Positions 1 through 8,210 of a DNA stretch of 64,000 nt are shown here, piece by piece (within the stretch, counting starts at the first letter, position 1; each line of letters starts with the position of its first letter). A program made the position numbers and the translations under genes. The notes beneath the pieces are model-generated. The model was given only the letters and a program-made list of their open reading frames with translations. It was not told the origin of the DNA and made no database searches. This DNA is from Sulfurospirillum diekertiae (lineage in GTDB: Bacteria; Campylobacterota; Campylobacteria; Campylobacterales; Sulfurospirillaceae), in the NCBI RefSeq assembly GCF_002162315.1, contig NZ_CP021416.1:744001-808000 (forward strand), written 5' to 3'.

Positions 1-1617
1 TCTTTGAATGAACGCCTCAAACCGACTAACTTTGAAGACCTGATCGCCGTACTTGCACTTTATCGCCCAGGTCCGATGGAGTCAGGCATGCTCGATGACT
101 TTATTGAGCGAAAGAACGGTTTAAAAGAGATCAGCTACTTCTTTGATGAGTTTACGAAACCGCTTCGCCCGATTTTGGAGCCAACGTACGGGGTTATCGT
201 TTACCAAGAACAGGTTATGCAGATCGTTCAAGCGATTGGCGGTTTTAGCCTTGGCGAAGCGGATTTGATTCGTCGTGCGATGGGTAAGAAAAAGATCGAC
301 TACATGAAACAAAAAGCCGAAGAGTTTGCGCAAGGTGCGGTCAATCAAGGGCTCGATCGTGCGCATGCCATTGAGCTGTTTGGCTTAATCGAGAAGTTTG
401 CAGGATACGGTTTTAACAAATCGCACTCCGCGGCGTACGCGATGGTTACCTTTGAGACAGCGTATCTGAAATGCTACTATCCGCAAGAGTTTATGGCGGC
501 ACTTCTCACTTCAGAGCAAGACAATACCGATAAAATCGTAAAGTACATCGATGAGGTCAAACGTCTTGGTTTGAAGCTTTTACCTCCTTCCATTCAGCAC
601 TCATTGATTGAATTTAGTGCGATTACCGACACCGATGGGCAAGAGGCGATTTTGTTTGGTATGGGCGCAATTAAAGGGGTCGGCAATGCGGCGATCAGCA
701 AAATACTCGAAGCCAGAGAGGGCGCACTTTTTGCCGATATGAGCGATTTTATCTCGCGCATTGACAGCTCAAAGGTCAATAAAAAAGTGTTGGAATCGTT
801 CATTAAATCGGGAAGTTTTGATGATTTTGGCTACTCAAGGCGTGCTTTACTCGAAAATATTGACGCCATCATTGAGGCAAGTGCGGAGTGTAGTCGGGCT
901 AAAAAAATGGCAGAGTATTCCCTTTTTGGTGATGCCGAAGAGATGATGACGGTACAAGTGAGCATTGAGGATATTCCTGAATTTGATAATAAACGCATGC
1001 TTGAACTTGAGAAGGAGACGATTGGTTTTTACATCTCTGGGCATCCATTGGACGCATTTAGAGCAGAAATTGATGAGATGAGCTATACACTCTCCAGCGA
1101 GCGCGATCAAGTTGAAGATGGGAGTAAAGCCCTTTTTATTGGAAAAGTGGAAGGAATTACCGAGAAAATCAGCAAAAAAGGCAATAAGTTTGGCATCATC
1201 TCTTTGATGGATTTTCACGGTTCTATGGAACTCACGGTGTTTGAAAAACAGCTTGAATTGCTCTCTCGAATGGATTTGGAAAAACCACTCTGCTTTAAAG
1301 TCGATGTGAGCAATGATGGGCAGAATACCAAAATGCGTGTCATGAAAATCATGGAGCTCAGTGAAGCAAAAAAAGAGAAAATTGAGACCAAAGTCATTGA
1401 AGTGCCTCAAGAGCCCAAAGTGCTTCTGCTTGACCTGAGTGACGATACCAGTAAATTAGAGTTTTTATACCAAATTGTACGTCAAAATTCTGGACGCAGG
1501 CCACTTCATCTTGTCATCACGTCCAAGCTACAAGATGTGGTGATTGAGACAGGTTTTAGCGTGGATGATAGCATTGATGAACAGATCGCAGCACTTGAGT
1601 ATGTGAAGGTCGTTTAG
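1..1617 (+). CDS. dnaE: DNA polymerase III alpha subunit, C-terminal part (5' end outside window)
   Basis: Replicative polymerase catalytic subunit, cut by the left window edge: the frame is already open at base 1, so the ATG/TTG-like codons near base 4 are not the true start. Visible are RPGPM near the start, VYQEQVM, the GEADLIRRAMGKKK block and FNKSHSAAYA, all typical of the DnaE polymerase core and fingers. Helix-hairpin-helix DNA-binding sequence follows (FGMGAIKGVG), then an OB-fold near residues 380-450 (GKVEGITEKISKKGNKFG). The C-terminal 90 residues resemble the usual weakly conserved tail. About 538 residues are present, near half the usual length. It converges on flgS; one TTTACATGTAAA palindrome follows the stop codon directly. 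Confidence 0.96.
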   Translation, partial: SLNERLKPTNFEDLIAVLALYRPGPMESGMLDDFIERKNGLKEISYFFDEFTKPLRPILEPTYGVIVYQEQVMQIVQAIGGFSLGEADLIRRAMGKKKIDYMKQKAEEFAQGAVNQGLDRAHAIELFGLIEKFAGYGFNKSHSAAYAMVTFETAYLKCYYPQEFMAALLTSEQDNTDKIVKYIDEVKRLGLKLLPPSIQHSLIEFSAITDTDGQEAILFGMGAIKGVGNAAISKILEAREGALFADMSDFISRIDSSKVNKKVLESFIKSGSFDDFGYSRRALLENIDAIIEASAECSRAKKMAEYSLFGDAEEMMTVQVSIEDIPEFDNKRMLELEKETIGFYISGHPLDAFRAEIDEMSYTLSSERDQVEDGSKALFIGKVEGITEKISKKGNKFGIISLMDFHGSMELTVFEKQLELLSRMDLEKPLCFKVDVSNDGQNTKMRVMKIMELSEAKKEKIETKVIEVPQEPKVLLLDLSDDTSKLEFLYQIVRQNSGRRPLHLVITSKLQDVVIETGFSVDDSIDEQIAALEYVKVV

Positions 1618-1619
1618 CC

Positions 1620-1631
1620 TTTACATGTAAA
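1620..1631. repeat. Dispersed palindrome TTTACATGTAAA, copy 1
   Basis: Exact copy in the 31-bp gap between the convergent dnaE and flgS ends, two bases after the dnaE stop. Its arms are too short and A/T-rich to call it a terminator. Confidence 0.9.
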
Positions 1632-1648
1632 GATTAAACCAAACCTTT

Positions 1649-2665
1649 TTAGCGTGGAATTCGAATCTCAAAGCCTTTTGGATCTTCTAAAAGGTTGATT
1701 CTTCCACTGTGCGCTTGAATGATCTGCAACGAAAGTGCCAGTCCTAGTCCATTACCTTTGGTTTTGGTCGTTTTAAACGGTTCAAAAAGGATGTTTTTAT
1801 TCTCAATCGCTTTGCCATCGTCCTTTACATGTAAAAGAAAAAACTCACAGTCTTGTACATACGAAATGCTGACATTTCCACTCTCATTTTCGCACTCTTC
1901 AATCGCATCAATCGCATTAAAAATAAAATTTTGAAGAACTAAGTTTAACAGTTCAAAATCGGCTTTAATCTCAACGTGAGGCAGATCAAAATGAAACGAA
2001 ACCTCCTTGGTGTAGGAGTAGTGTGATATGGCTTGTTCACACTCTTTGATAAGGCGGTCAAGGTAGAAGTAACTTGGGTTGATTTGAACATTTTTGGTAA
2101 AAAGAAGGGTTGCTTTAATGATGCGTTCCACTCGCCAAATGGCCTTTTTAATTTCAGTGACGAGAGGTTTGACACTAGGATCTACTTTTTTGAGTAATGT
2201 AGAGGCAAGCAAAGAGACGGAGCCTATGGGGTTGCGAATTTCATGAGAAAGATGTGCCGCAACTTGTCCCATGGAAACAAGGCGTTCTTGGCGTTTTCCT
2301 TCCGTAATATCTGTAGCGGTAATGATTTTTTTATCGCTTTTTGTGACACTTTTAACCAGATAAGAGCGTCCTTCAAAATCAACTTCGCTCTCTTCTTCAA
2401 TACGCAATCCTTCCAAAATAGCTTCCATTTTTTTAGCTTCACTATTTTGCAAAAAAATGGCACCATCTTCATCAAAAACCCACAAAGCATTCGGTTGTAC
2501 TTCAATGATCTGACGAATAAAATCTTGAAGGGAGGTGTAGGAAACGCCCAGCTTTTTATACTCATCTTCAATGACATACGTTTGGTTAATCAGGTCTGCT
2601 AACCCTTGTTTAAAGAGCTCTTTTTCCTTAGCACTGAGGCTGTTGAGTAAATTTTCATCAATCAT
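1649..2665 (-). CDS. flgS: Flagellar two-component sensor histidine kinase FlgS
   Basis: Cytoplasmic NtrB-like kinase of 338 residues with no membrane segment, the usual size for Campylobacter FlgS, which phosphorylates FlgR to switch on sigma-54 flagellar genes. A coiled N-terminal region (1-50) leads to a PAS-like sensor (about 50-120, with WVFDEDGAIFLQNSEA), then HisKA with the phospho-acceptor in HLSHEIRNP (His141), and HATPase with NFIFNAIDAIEE, KDDGK and TKGNGLGL. The aminotransferase next to it is the neighbour I recall in C. jejuni. Two seven-base A/T tracts lie inside the gene (2428-2434 and 2451-2457); C. jejuni flgS is known to phase-vary through poly-A/T tracts, so these are candidate slippage sites, but the frame is intact here. 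Confidence 0.88.
   Translation of the reverse strand: MIDENLLNSLSAKEKELFKQGLADLINQTYVIEDEYKKLGVSYTSLQDFIRQIIEVQPNALWVFDEDGAIFLQNSEAKKMEAILEGLRIEEESEVDFEGRSYLVKSVTKSDKKIITATDITEGKRQERLVSMGQVAAHLSHEIRNPIGSVSLLASTLLKKVDPSVKPLVTEIKKAIWRVERIIKATLLFTKNVQINPSYFYLDRLIKECEQAISHYSYTKEVSFHFDLPHVEIKADFELLNLVLQNFIFNAIDAIEECENESGNVSISYVQDCEFFLLHVKDDGKAIENKNILFEPFKTTKTKGNGLGLALSLQIIQAHSGRINLLEDPKGFEIRIPR
1824..1835. repeat. Dispersed palindrome TTTACATGTAAA, copy 2
   Basis: Exact copy inside flgS, read as LHVK just before the DDG of the ATPase domain. Confidence 0.9.
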
Positions 2666-2700
2666 TTATGATTCCCATCATCGCATAAGAAGTTTATTAA

Positions 2701-2713
2701 GGGTATAATACCC
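2701..2713. promoter_or_regulatory. Near-palindromic divergent -10 element GGGTATAATACCC
   Basis: Lies between divergent flgS and the aminotransferase gene. It is symmetric except for its centre base and reads TATAAT forward and TATTAT in reverse, so one element may serve both directions. The forward start site would fall near 2718, only a few bases before the TTG at 2722, which suggests an almost leaderless message or translation from the GTG at 2734. Confidence 0.5.
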
Positions 2714-2721
2714 GAAAATTT

Positions 2722-4014
2722 TTGGATAAAGTCGTGCAAGCAATACGCAAAAATATTATTAAAGATAAAAATCTTCTCTATTTTGACTACACAGCATCTG
2801 GTCAGGCCTATAAGCCGATTGAAAAACAGATACAAGCCATCTTGAAAACCTATGCCAATACCCACTCAGAAGTTGCTTCGAGTGCCATTCAAACAAGCAA
2901 ATATTATGCCAAGGCACGGAGTGATCTTAAGACCGCTTTGGAAATTGATGAGAGTTTTTATGTGTTTCCCTGTGGAAGTGGAGCTACGGGTGCAATTAAA
3001 AAATTTCAAGAGCTCATTGGCATTTATATTCCTCCTTGCACACTTAAACGTTTTACATGTAAACCTGAAAAACTACCCCTTGTCTTTGTGGGACCGTATG
3101 AACACCACTCCAATGAACTGAGCTTTCGTGAAGGGTTATGTGACGTGATACGCGTACCTCTCGATCAAGATGAAAAAATTGATATGGACTTTTTGAAACG
3201 TAATCTTGAAGCTAATAAAGAGCGTGAAATTATCGCCTCTTTTTCAGTTGCTTCCAATGTCACAGGCATTGTGAGTGATTATAAAAGCATCTATCAACTG
3301 ATCAAACAGTATAACGGTATTTTGTGCCTTGATGCCGCCGCCGCGTCTCCTTACATCAACGTTGACTGCCATTACTATGATGCTTTATTCCTCTCTCCTC
3401 ACAAACTTTTGGGAGGCGTGGGTGCTTGCGGTATTTTGGTGATGAAGAAAGAACTTTGTACGGAAACAACACCGACATTTGCTGGCGGTGGTACGGTGGG
3501 TTATGTTTCTCGTACATCTCAAACGTATTTAAGTGATCTTGAATTGATTGAGGATGCTGGAACGCCTGCTATTTTGCAGTTTATACGTGCTTCTTTAGCG
3601 TATAACCTTCGAAATGAAATCGGCTTGGAAAAGATTCATGAAAAGGAAGAAGAGCTCAAGTTTTATTTTGGTTCTAGGCTTCGAGTGATTGAAGGGGTTA
3701 AGCTTTATTGTAAATATTCACAAGATAAGCTTCCCATCTTTTCATTAAACTTTGAAGGCATCAATCCGTACGATATTTCGCAGTATCTCTCCGATGAATT
3801 TGGTATTCAAACCAGAGCAGGATGTAGTTGTGCAGGACCTTATGGGCACGATCTTTTGCATCTCGTGGATGGGCAAAGTTTTGATGAAAAACCGGGTTGG
3901 TTACGTATCTCTATCCATTATACCCATACTAAAAAAGAGATAGATCAATTGCTTTATGCGATTGAAAAGGCTGTCAAAGCATTACGTAAAAAAGATACTT
4001 TTTCAAAGGTTTAG
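2722..4014 (+). CDS. Class V aminotransferase (cysteine desulfurase/SufS-like)
   Basis: PLP-dependent fold-type I enzyme of the aminotransferase V family. The PLP lysine is in LFLSPHKLLGGVG (about residue 230), and a C-terminal cysteine sits in QTRAGCSCAGPYG, in the position of the persulfide cysteine of SufS/CsdA proteins. Upstream motifs PCGSGATGAIKK and PYEHHSNELSFRE are also typical. At about 430 residues it is close to the family norm. The substrate cannot be read from the sequence; sulfur mobilisation from cysteine is the family inference, and no scaffold gene is nearby. The start is uncertain: TTG at 2722 has no clear ribosome site, while GTG at 2734 follows a GGA and gives MQAIRKNII. 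An in-frame palindrome adds RFTCKPEK near residue 113. The end overlaps convergent lrgB by 4 nt. Confidence 0.8.
   Translation: MDKVVQAIRKNIIKDKNLLYFDYTASGQAYKPIEKQIQAILKTYANTHSEVASSAIQTSKYYAKARSDLKTALEIDESFYVFPCGSGATGAIKKFQELIGIYIPPCTLKRFTCKPEKLPLVFVGPYEHHSNELSFREGLCDVIRVPLDQDEKIDMDFLKRNLEANKEREIIASFSVASNVTGIVSDYKSIYQLIKQYNGILCLDAAAASPYINVDCHYYDALFLSPHKLLGGVGACGILVMKKELCTETTPTFAGGGTVGYVSRTSQTYLSDLELIEDAGTPAILQFIRASLAYNLRNEIGLEKIHEKEEELKFYFGSRLRVIEGVKLYCKYSQDKLPIFSLNFEGINPYDISQYLSDEFGIQTRAGCSCAGPYGHDLLHLVDGQSFDEKPGWLRISIHYTHTKKEIDQLLYAIEKAVKALRKKDTFSKV
3052..3063. repeat. Dispersed palindrome TTTACATGTAAA, copy 3
   Basis: Exact copy inside the aminotransferase gene, read as FTCK. Confidence 0.9.
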
Positions 4015-4736
4015 GTTAGGATTGTTTCCAGTAAAGGGGCGATGAGCACATTGAAAATACCTGTTAAGACCATAACCAATGCTGCGATAGTTCCAACTTC
4101 ATTGTCTAACTCATACGCTTTATTAGAACCCACAACGTGCGCCGCTAAACCAAATGAGGCACCACGCGACATCTTCGATTTTAGGGGCAACCAATAGAGT
4201 AATAATTGCCCAAACGATGCACCAAAAATTCCCGTAAGTATGACAAAAATAGCCGTTAATTCTGGCGTACCACCAATCTCGCCTGAAATCACCATAGCAA
4301 AAGGTGTGCTAATGGAGCGAGGTAAAAGGCTTAATCGAAGCGTACTATCAATACCCACAGCCGAAGCTAAAAACCACGCAGACGCAATGGAAAGAATCGA
4401 ACCAAAAACAACGCCAATACTCAGTGTTCGCCAGTATAAAATCATAATGTGTTTACGCCTATAGATAGGAACAGCAAACGCAACGGTGGCAGGTCCCAGC
4501 AATGCAATTAGCCAGTGTGTGCCACTGATATAGACATTGTAATTGGTATGTGACACAATCGTTATGATGATTAGGAGTATTGGAGTAATAATAATAGGAG
4601 CCGTCCACCAACGTTTATAACGGCGGTGAAAATATTTAGAGAGCCAATAGAGTCCTATAGTGACAATAGACCATAAAAGTGTCACTTCTGCTGCCATGAC
4701 AAGAGAACGGTAGGTAAAAAATGTATCAAAATTCAT
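4011..4736 (-). CDS. lrgB: LrgB/CidB family membrane protein
   Basis: Inner-membrane protein of 241 residues with about seven hydrophobic segments and the LrgB-type stretches GPATVAFAVPIYRR, SISTPFAMVISGEIGG and AAHVVGSNKAYELDNEVG. LrgB works with the small LrgA protein; the pair is linked to control of murein hydrolase activity and, in some bacteria, to export of small metabolites such as pyruvate or glycolate. Its start overlaps the end of lrgA by 4 nt (ATGA), so the two are co-translated. Family assignment is firm, physiological role is not. Confidence 0.9.
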   Translation of the reverse strand: MNFDTFFTYRSLVMAAEVTLLWSIVTIGLYWLSKYFHRRYKRWWTAPIIITPILLIIITIVSHTNYNVYISGTHWLIALLGPATVAFAVPIYRRKHIMILYWRTLSIGVVFGSILSIASAWFLASAVGIDSTLRLSLLPRSISTPFAMVISGEIGGTPELTAIFVILTGIFGASFGQLLLYWLPLKSKMSRGASFGLAAHVVGSNKAYELDNEVGTIAALVMVLTGIFNVLIAPLLETILT

Positions 4737-5161
4737 TGTAGATTCTCATCTTTGGTATGTTTTTCTAGTTTATAAAAACTAAAATCGACGATAAAAGCGG
4801 TGCCAATAATCACGATGATGGTTCCTATAATAATAATGGCTAAGATTTTTAACCCTGTCCAACCAAAAAATTCTTGATGGTTCAGTACCGCCGGCACTGC
4901 CGGTATAAAAAAAAGAAGCATTTCAGCTAAAAACCACTCTGCACCAAGAGCTAAAGAGCGAATGCTCAGAATATTAAATTGTAGAAGCAACAGTACGAAG
5001 AGTAATCCTATAACGCCACCGGGAATGGGTATGTGGAAAAGAAGAGAGATCTCTTCGGCAAAAAACCAAAGAGCACAGATAAGGACTATTTGGAGGATAC
5101 GACTTTTGTGAAATTTACGTTTAAAAAGAATTAAAAGTTTTTTAAAAGTATGTGGTAGCAT
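4733..5161 (-). CDS. lrgA: LrgA/CidA family holin-like membrane protein
   Basis: Protein of 142 residues with four predicted membrane helices and the CidA/LrgA signature LFHIPIPGGVIGLLFVLLLL, then FIPAVPAVL. A basic N-terminal stretch of about 20 residues (FKRKFHKS) precedes the first helix. It is the first gene of an lrgA-lrgB operon. A TATAAT -10 element on the minus strand at 5300-5305 is a likely promoter, giving a leader of about 130 nt. Confidence 0.88.
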   Translation of the reverse strand: MLPHTFKKLLILFKRKFHKSRILQIVLICALWFFAEEISLLFHIPIPGGVIGLLFVLLLLQFNILSIRSLALGAEWFLAEMLLFFIPAVPAVLNHQEFFGWTGLKILAIIIIGTIIVIIGTAFIVDFSFYKLEKHTKDENLQ

Positions 5162-5525
5162 GATAAACTTTTCTAATAGGGATGTTCATATGAATTTAGA
5201 TAATGAGAAAGTTTTTGGAATTTAGTATCAACTCGCATGAAAGGGTAATACTTAATTCAAAGGAGACTTCATCAATAACCATAAATTTAATTGAGTGGAA
5301 TTATACACAAAAATAAAAATAAAATACGTTAAACACGTATAAGAGCTTTACATGTAACCCTAAAATGAGATTTCCATCACTCTAAATCTTATAGACATCT
5401 TTTTCTTTTTTTCTCCTTTTATAGCTTTTAGTAAAAATTAATATTGTAAGCACTAGAATAAGCTCTTGCACTTTTTTTAGGCAAGAGAAAAAAAGTGTTT
5501 CCCCGTTTACAAAGGATGACAATAT
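5162..5525. promoter_or_regulatory. Divergent lrgA/kup intergenic region
   Basis: 364 bp without a supported gene. It holds a minus-strand TATAAT at 5300-5305 (lrgAB promoter candidate), a one-mismatch copy of the dispersed palindrome at 5347-5358, a plus-strand TAGAAT at 5454-5459 as a possible kup -10, overlapping inverted repeats at 5463-5497, and the kup ribosome site AAAGGA at 5511-5516. The longest open stretches are about a dozen codons. Confidence 0.5.
5463..5497 (+). promoter_or_regulatory. Overlapping hairpin-forming repeats in the kup leader
   Basis: CTCTTGC (5463-5469) pairs perfectly with GCAAGAG (5481-5487). CACTTTTTTT (5469-5478) pairs perfectly with AAAAAAAGTG (5488-5497). 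The arms interleave, so the two stems cannot fully form together. The stretch ends 13 nt before the kup ribosome site. If transcription starts at about 5466, the first stem would lose its 5' arm. Confidence 0.4.
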
Positions 5526-7346
5526 ATGACGTTAAAAGAACGTATTAAAAATGAGATGATGGTTATAAAGGCACTCGGTGTTGTTTACGGCGATATTGGG
5601 ACAAGTCCTATCTATACCTTGGCAGTTATTTTTCTTATTGTTCCGCCAACAGTCGTTAGTATATATGGTATTTTGTCATTTGTCTTTTGGGCATTAACTA
5701 TTCTTGTTACCATTCAATATGCATGGTTAGCTACGAGCTTAAGTGCAAAAGGAGAAGGTGGTACTGTTGTTCTCATTCAAATGTTAACACCGCATCTTAA
5801 AAGTGCAAAGATGGTCTCTATAGTATCCGTCTTAGGATTTTTAGGGCTTTCCTTGATGATTGGCGATGGTGTTATTACTCCTGCTATTAGTATTCTGAGT
5901 GCGGTAGAAGGTATTCTCCTTATTCCACAATACGAAGAGCTTCCTCAAATTGTACTTTTAATCTTAGCGACACTGATTGCATTTGCCCTTTTTGTTGTTC
6001 AAAAGAGAGGTGTTGAAAAAGTCGCTTCTACCTTTGGTCCCATAATGGTCATTTGGTTTTTATGTTTAGGTGGCGTTGGATTTTGGTATGTGAGTCAAGA
6101 TTTTTCTATTTTAAATGCAATTAATCCGATGTATGCGATTAATTTTGCACTGGCAAATCCTGTTATTACCTTTATTATTCTTGCAGATATTATTCTTGCA
6201 ACCACTGGTGGCGAGGCGTTGTATGCTGATATGGGCCATTTAGGGCGATTGCCTATTCTTAAGGGGTGGGTTTTTGCTTTTATCGCATTAATTTTAAGCT
6301 ATTATGGACAAGGAGCATTTTTGCTAACGCATCCTGAGTCTGTTGGAAGCCCGTTATTTGAAATGATGCGAGAGTTTGCACCTTTTTTATATGTCCCTTT
6401 TCTTATCCTAACAATTATAGCAACCATTATCGCTTCGCAAGCAATGATCAGTGGAATTTTTTCCGTGCTTTATCAAGCTATGACAACACGTATTTTCCCC
6501 CATTTTCGTGTTGAATACACATCACATGAGTTACGTTCGCAAATTTATGTAGGATCTATTAACTGGTTTTTATTTGTCTGTGTCATTATTATGCTTTTTG
6601 TCTTTAAAGAGTCTGCAAAGCTTGCCGCAGCATACGGTTTAGCTGTAGCTGGAGCGATGAGCATTACCGGTGTTTTAATGACAATGATTTTTGCCTACCG
6701 CAGAGAGTGGATCAAAATGAGTTTTGCCACTTTTTCAGGGATGGTTAGTTTTGTTTTCTTCTTATCTTGTCTTCTAAAAATTCCTCATGGTGGTTTCTGG
6801 TCTCTCTTAATTGCAGCAGTTCCACTAGGCTTTATTATTCTTTATACGCAAGGACAAGAACGCCTTTACTCTTCATTTCACTCGGTAGATAAGGAAAATT
6901 TCTTACAAGCATACAATGCACATTATGCACAAGAGTCTCATATTGAAGGTACTGCTCTTTTCTTTGCACGTAAGGCCGAAAATATCCCTGCTTATATCCC
7001 TAAAACAATGTTCCAAAACGGCATTATTTATGAGAGAAATGTGATTGTGAAGGTTAAACCGACGAATGAGCCTTTGGGCATTACGAATGAGTTTAAATCC
7101 TTGGCAGAGGGACTTGATCTTCTTGTGATTCATGTTGGGTACATGGAGGTTTTCAATATGGAAGAGAGCCTTAAAAAACAGGATATTCATGAACGAACCA
7201 TTTTTTACGGCGATGAAGAAATTGTCTCAAAACATTTTTCATGGAAACTTTATGCACTGATTAAAGATATGTCTCCAAGTTTCGTAAGCTTTTACAATTT
7301 CCCTCAAGAAAAACTCATCGGTGTTTCACGTCGTATTGAAATCTAG
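5526..7346 (+). CDS. kup: Kup/Trk-type potassium uptake transporter
   Basis: Inner-membrane K+ transporter of the KUP/HAK/KT family, 606 residues (family about 620). The N-terminal signature ALGVVYGDIGTSPIYTL is at residues 16-32, followed by KGEGGTVVLIQ, GDGVITPAISILSAVEG and LADIILATTGGEALYADMGH; about twelve membrane helices fill residues 15-450. The C-terminal soluble domain (about 455-606, FFARKAENIPAYIP) is complete. A good ribosome site (AAAGGATGAC) lies 9 nt before the ATG. It is transcribed alone, divergent from lrgAB, with a hairpin 31 nt after the stop. Confidence 0.95.
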   Translation: MTLKERIKNEMMVIKALGVVYGDIGTSPIYTLAVIFLIVPPTVVSIYGILSFVFWALTILVTIQYAWLATSLSAKGEGGTVVLIQMLTPHLKSAKMVSIVSVLGFLGLSLMIGDGVITPAISILSAVEGILLIPQYEELPQIVLLILATLIAFALFVVQKRGVEKVASTFGPIMVIWFLCLGGVGFWYVSQDFSILNAINPMYAINFALANPVITFIILADIILATTGGEALYADMGHLGRLPILKGWVFAFIALILSYYGQGAFLLTHPESVGSPLFEMMREFAPFLYVPFLILTIIATIIASQAMISGIFSVLYQAMTTRIFPHFRVEYTSHELRSQIYVGSINWFLFVCVIIMLFVFKESAKLAAAYGLAVAGAMSITGVLMTMIFAYRREWIKMSFATFSGMVSFVFFLSCLLKIPHGGFWSLLIAAVPLGFIILYTQGQERLYSSFHSVDKENFLQAYNAHYAQESHIEGTALFFARKAENIPAYIPKTMFQNGIIYERNVIVKVKPTNEPLGITNEFKSLAEGLDLLVIHVGYMEVFNMEESLKKQDIHERTIFYGDEEIVSKHFSWKLYALIKDMSPSFVSFYNFPQEKLIGVSRRIEI

Positions 7347-7376
7347 CTGACATGTAGGTAGTGTATATTGATAAGG

Positions 7377-7405
7377 CGTTGGAAGGGAATTGCTTTCTTC
7401 TAACG
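7377..7405 (+). terminator. Hairpin after kup
   Basis: CGTTGGAAG (7377-7385) pairs with CTTCTAACG (7397-7405) with one G-U pair and an 11-nt loop. There is no long T run behind it, so it may be a 3' stabiliser rather than an intrinsic terminator. Confidence 0.4.
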
Positions 7406-7513
7406 TTATGCTCTTAGCAGCGTTGGAATTTCCTCTGATCATCTATGCGGTTAGTGATGTGTACGAAAGTCAATTTGAAGAATGCTAGTGAAAGTTGATA
7501 GTTGTTATGAAAA

Positions 7514-7526
7514 CACCGAAAAGGTG
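7514..7526 (-). terminator. Short hairpin after the small exported protein gene
   Basis: CACC/GGTG stem with a five-base loop; read on the minus strand it is followed by TTTTC. It lies 10 nt past the stop of the gene at 7536-8015. The stem is short, so this is tentative. Confidence 0.3.
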
Positions 7527-7535
7527 CCAAAAGAG

Positions 7536-8015
7536 TTACTTTCGGCTACCTGTTTCGCTGTATTGTTTCATGCTTTCAAAGAAAGTATCACGTAAGGTAT
7601 TTGTATAAGCCGTAGCTCTTTTGGCATCGGTGATTGTAATCAATGCTTCATTACCAAATTTATCACTTACTTTAGAAAGATCATATGTTAATTTTGATTT
7701 ATCATTGAGTTTGGTTAGTGCTTTGAAAAATGCCTCATCCAACTCTTTATTTTTAAGTTTATCATTTTGGTAGAGATAAAGTGCAACACGGTAAACTTCG
7801 TCTTTATCGGTACTATAAACTTCAACGTATTCAATGGCATTGTCTAGAAGCTTGACATTGAAATAGTTTTGATCCTTCGTTACACAGGAAAACTCTGTAC
7901 ATTTAAAACCATTGGCTTCTAGGAAAGTTTTATCTTTACCAATAAGATCATCTAAAAAACCTGCAAAGAGAGAGATATGTGAAGCGATTGCGAGAAAAAG
8001 AAGTGCTTTTTTCAT
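7536..8015 (-). CDS. Small exported protein of unknown function
   Basis: 159 residues. The first 18 (MKKALLFLAIASHISLFA) form a cleavable signal peptide ending in an A-x-A-like site, so the product is probably periplasmic. Two cysteines in the mature part (FKCTEFSCVTK) are five residues apart and could form a disulfide. The rest is charged and looks globular, mixed alpha/beta (YVEVYSTDKDEVYRVALYLYQND). I do not recognise a family. Its ribosome site is AAAGGTAAATGTT before the ATG. It stands alone between kup and the tRNA. Confidence 0.6.
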   Translation of the reverse strand: MKKALLFLAIASHISLFAGFLDDLIGKDKTFLEANGFKCTEFSCVTKDQNYFNVKLLDNAIEYVEVYSTDKDEVYRVALYLYQNDKLKNKELDEAFFKALTKLNDKSKLTYDLSKVSDKFGNEALITITDAKRATAYTNTLRDTFFESMKQYSETGSRK

Positions 8016-8066
8016 AACATTTACCTTTTTGTATCAAATTAAAAGTAATCAAAACCAAGAAGCAAG

Positions 8067-8143
8067 TGGTGGGTCCTGAGTGGCTCGAACACTCGACCAC
8101 CCCGTTATGAGCGGGGTGCTCTAACCAACTGAGCTAAGGACCC
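8067..8143 (-). tRNA. tRNA with CAU anticodon (elongator Met or lysidine-type Ile)
   Basis: Read on the minus strand, a complete cloverleaf: acceptor GGGTCCT/AGGACCC, D arm TAGCTCAGTTGGTTAGAGC, anticodon stem CCCCG/CGGGG around CTCATAA, T arm GAGTG-TTCGAGC-CACTC, and an encoded A-CCA end. The G1-C72 pair and the absence of a GGG/CCC anticodon stem exclude initiator tRNA. The CAU anticodon fits elongator tRNA-Met or tRNA-Ile2 modified by TilS, and I cannot decide between them. A minus-strand TACAAT at 8159-8164 is a plausible -10. Confidence 0.93.
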
Positions 8144-8158
8144 ATTTTAAAGAGTGAA

Positions 8159-8164
8159 ATTGTA
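8159..8164 (-). promoter_or_regulatory. Candidate -10 element for the CAU tRNA
   Basis: TACAAT on the minus strand, placing the transcript start about 9 nt before the mature tRNA 5' end. Confidence 0.4.
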
Positions 8165-8210
8165 TCTTTTTTATTGTTAAAAGAATATAAAAATAACGCT
8201 ACACACGGGC

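Noticed and set aside
847-1410. Long antisense open frames such as the one opposite dnaE (187 codons) and similar ones opposite glnS, metG and recN
   Set aside because: They mirror well-conserved genes, have no ribosome sites of note and no recognisable domains, so they are shadows.
1618-1648. The palindrome after dnaE as an intrinsic terminator
   Set aside because: TTTACATGTAAA has only A-U pairs near the base, no T run directly after it, and the same word occurs inside a dozen genes.
7379-7396. Sigma-54 promoter (TTGGAAGGGAATTGCTTT)
   Set aside because: The GG to GC spacing is nine bases, not ten, and it lies just after kup with no gene starting on that strand soon after; a hairpin explains the sequence better.
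8067-8143. Initiator tRNA-Met from the CAU anticodon
   Set aside because: The acceptor begins with a G1-C72 pair and the anticodon stem lacks the three G-C pairs in initiator orientation, so it must be elongator Met or Ile2.
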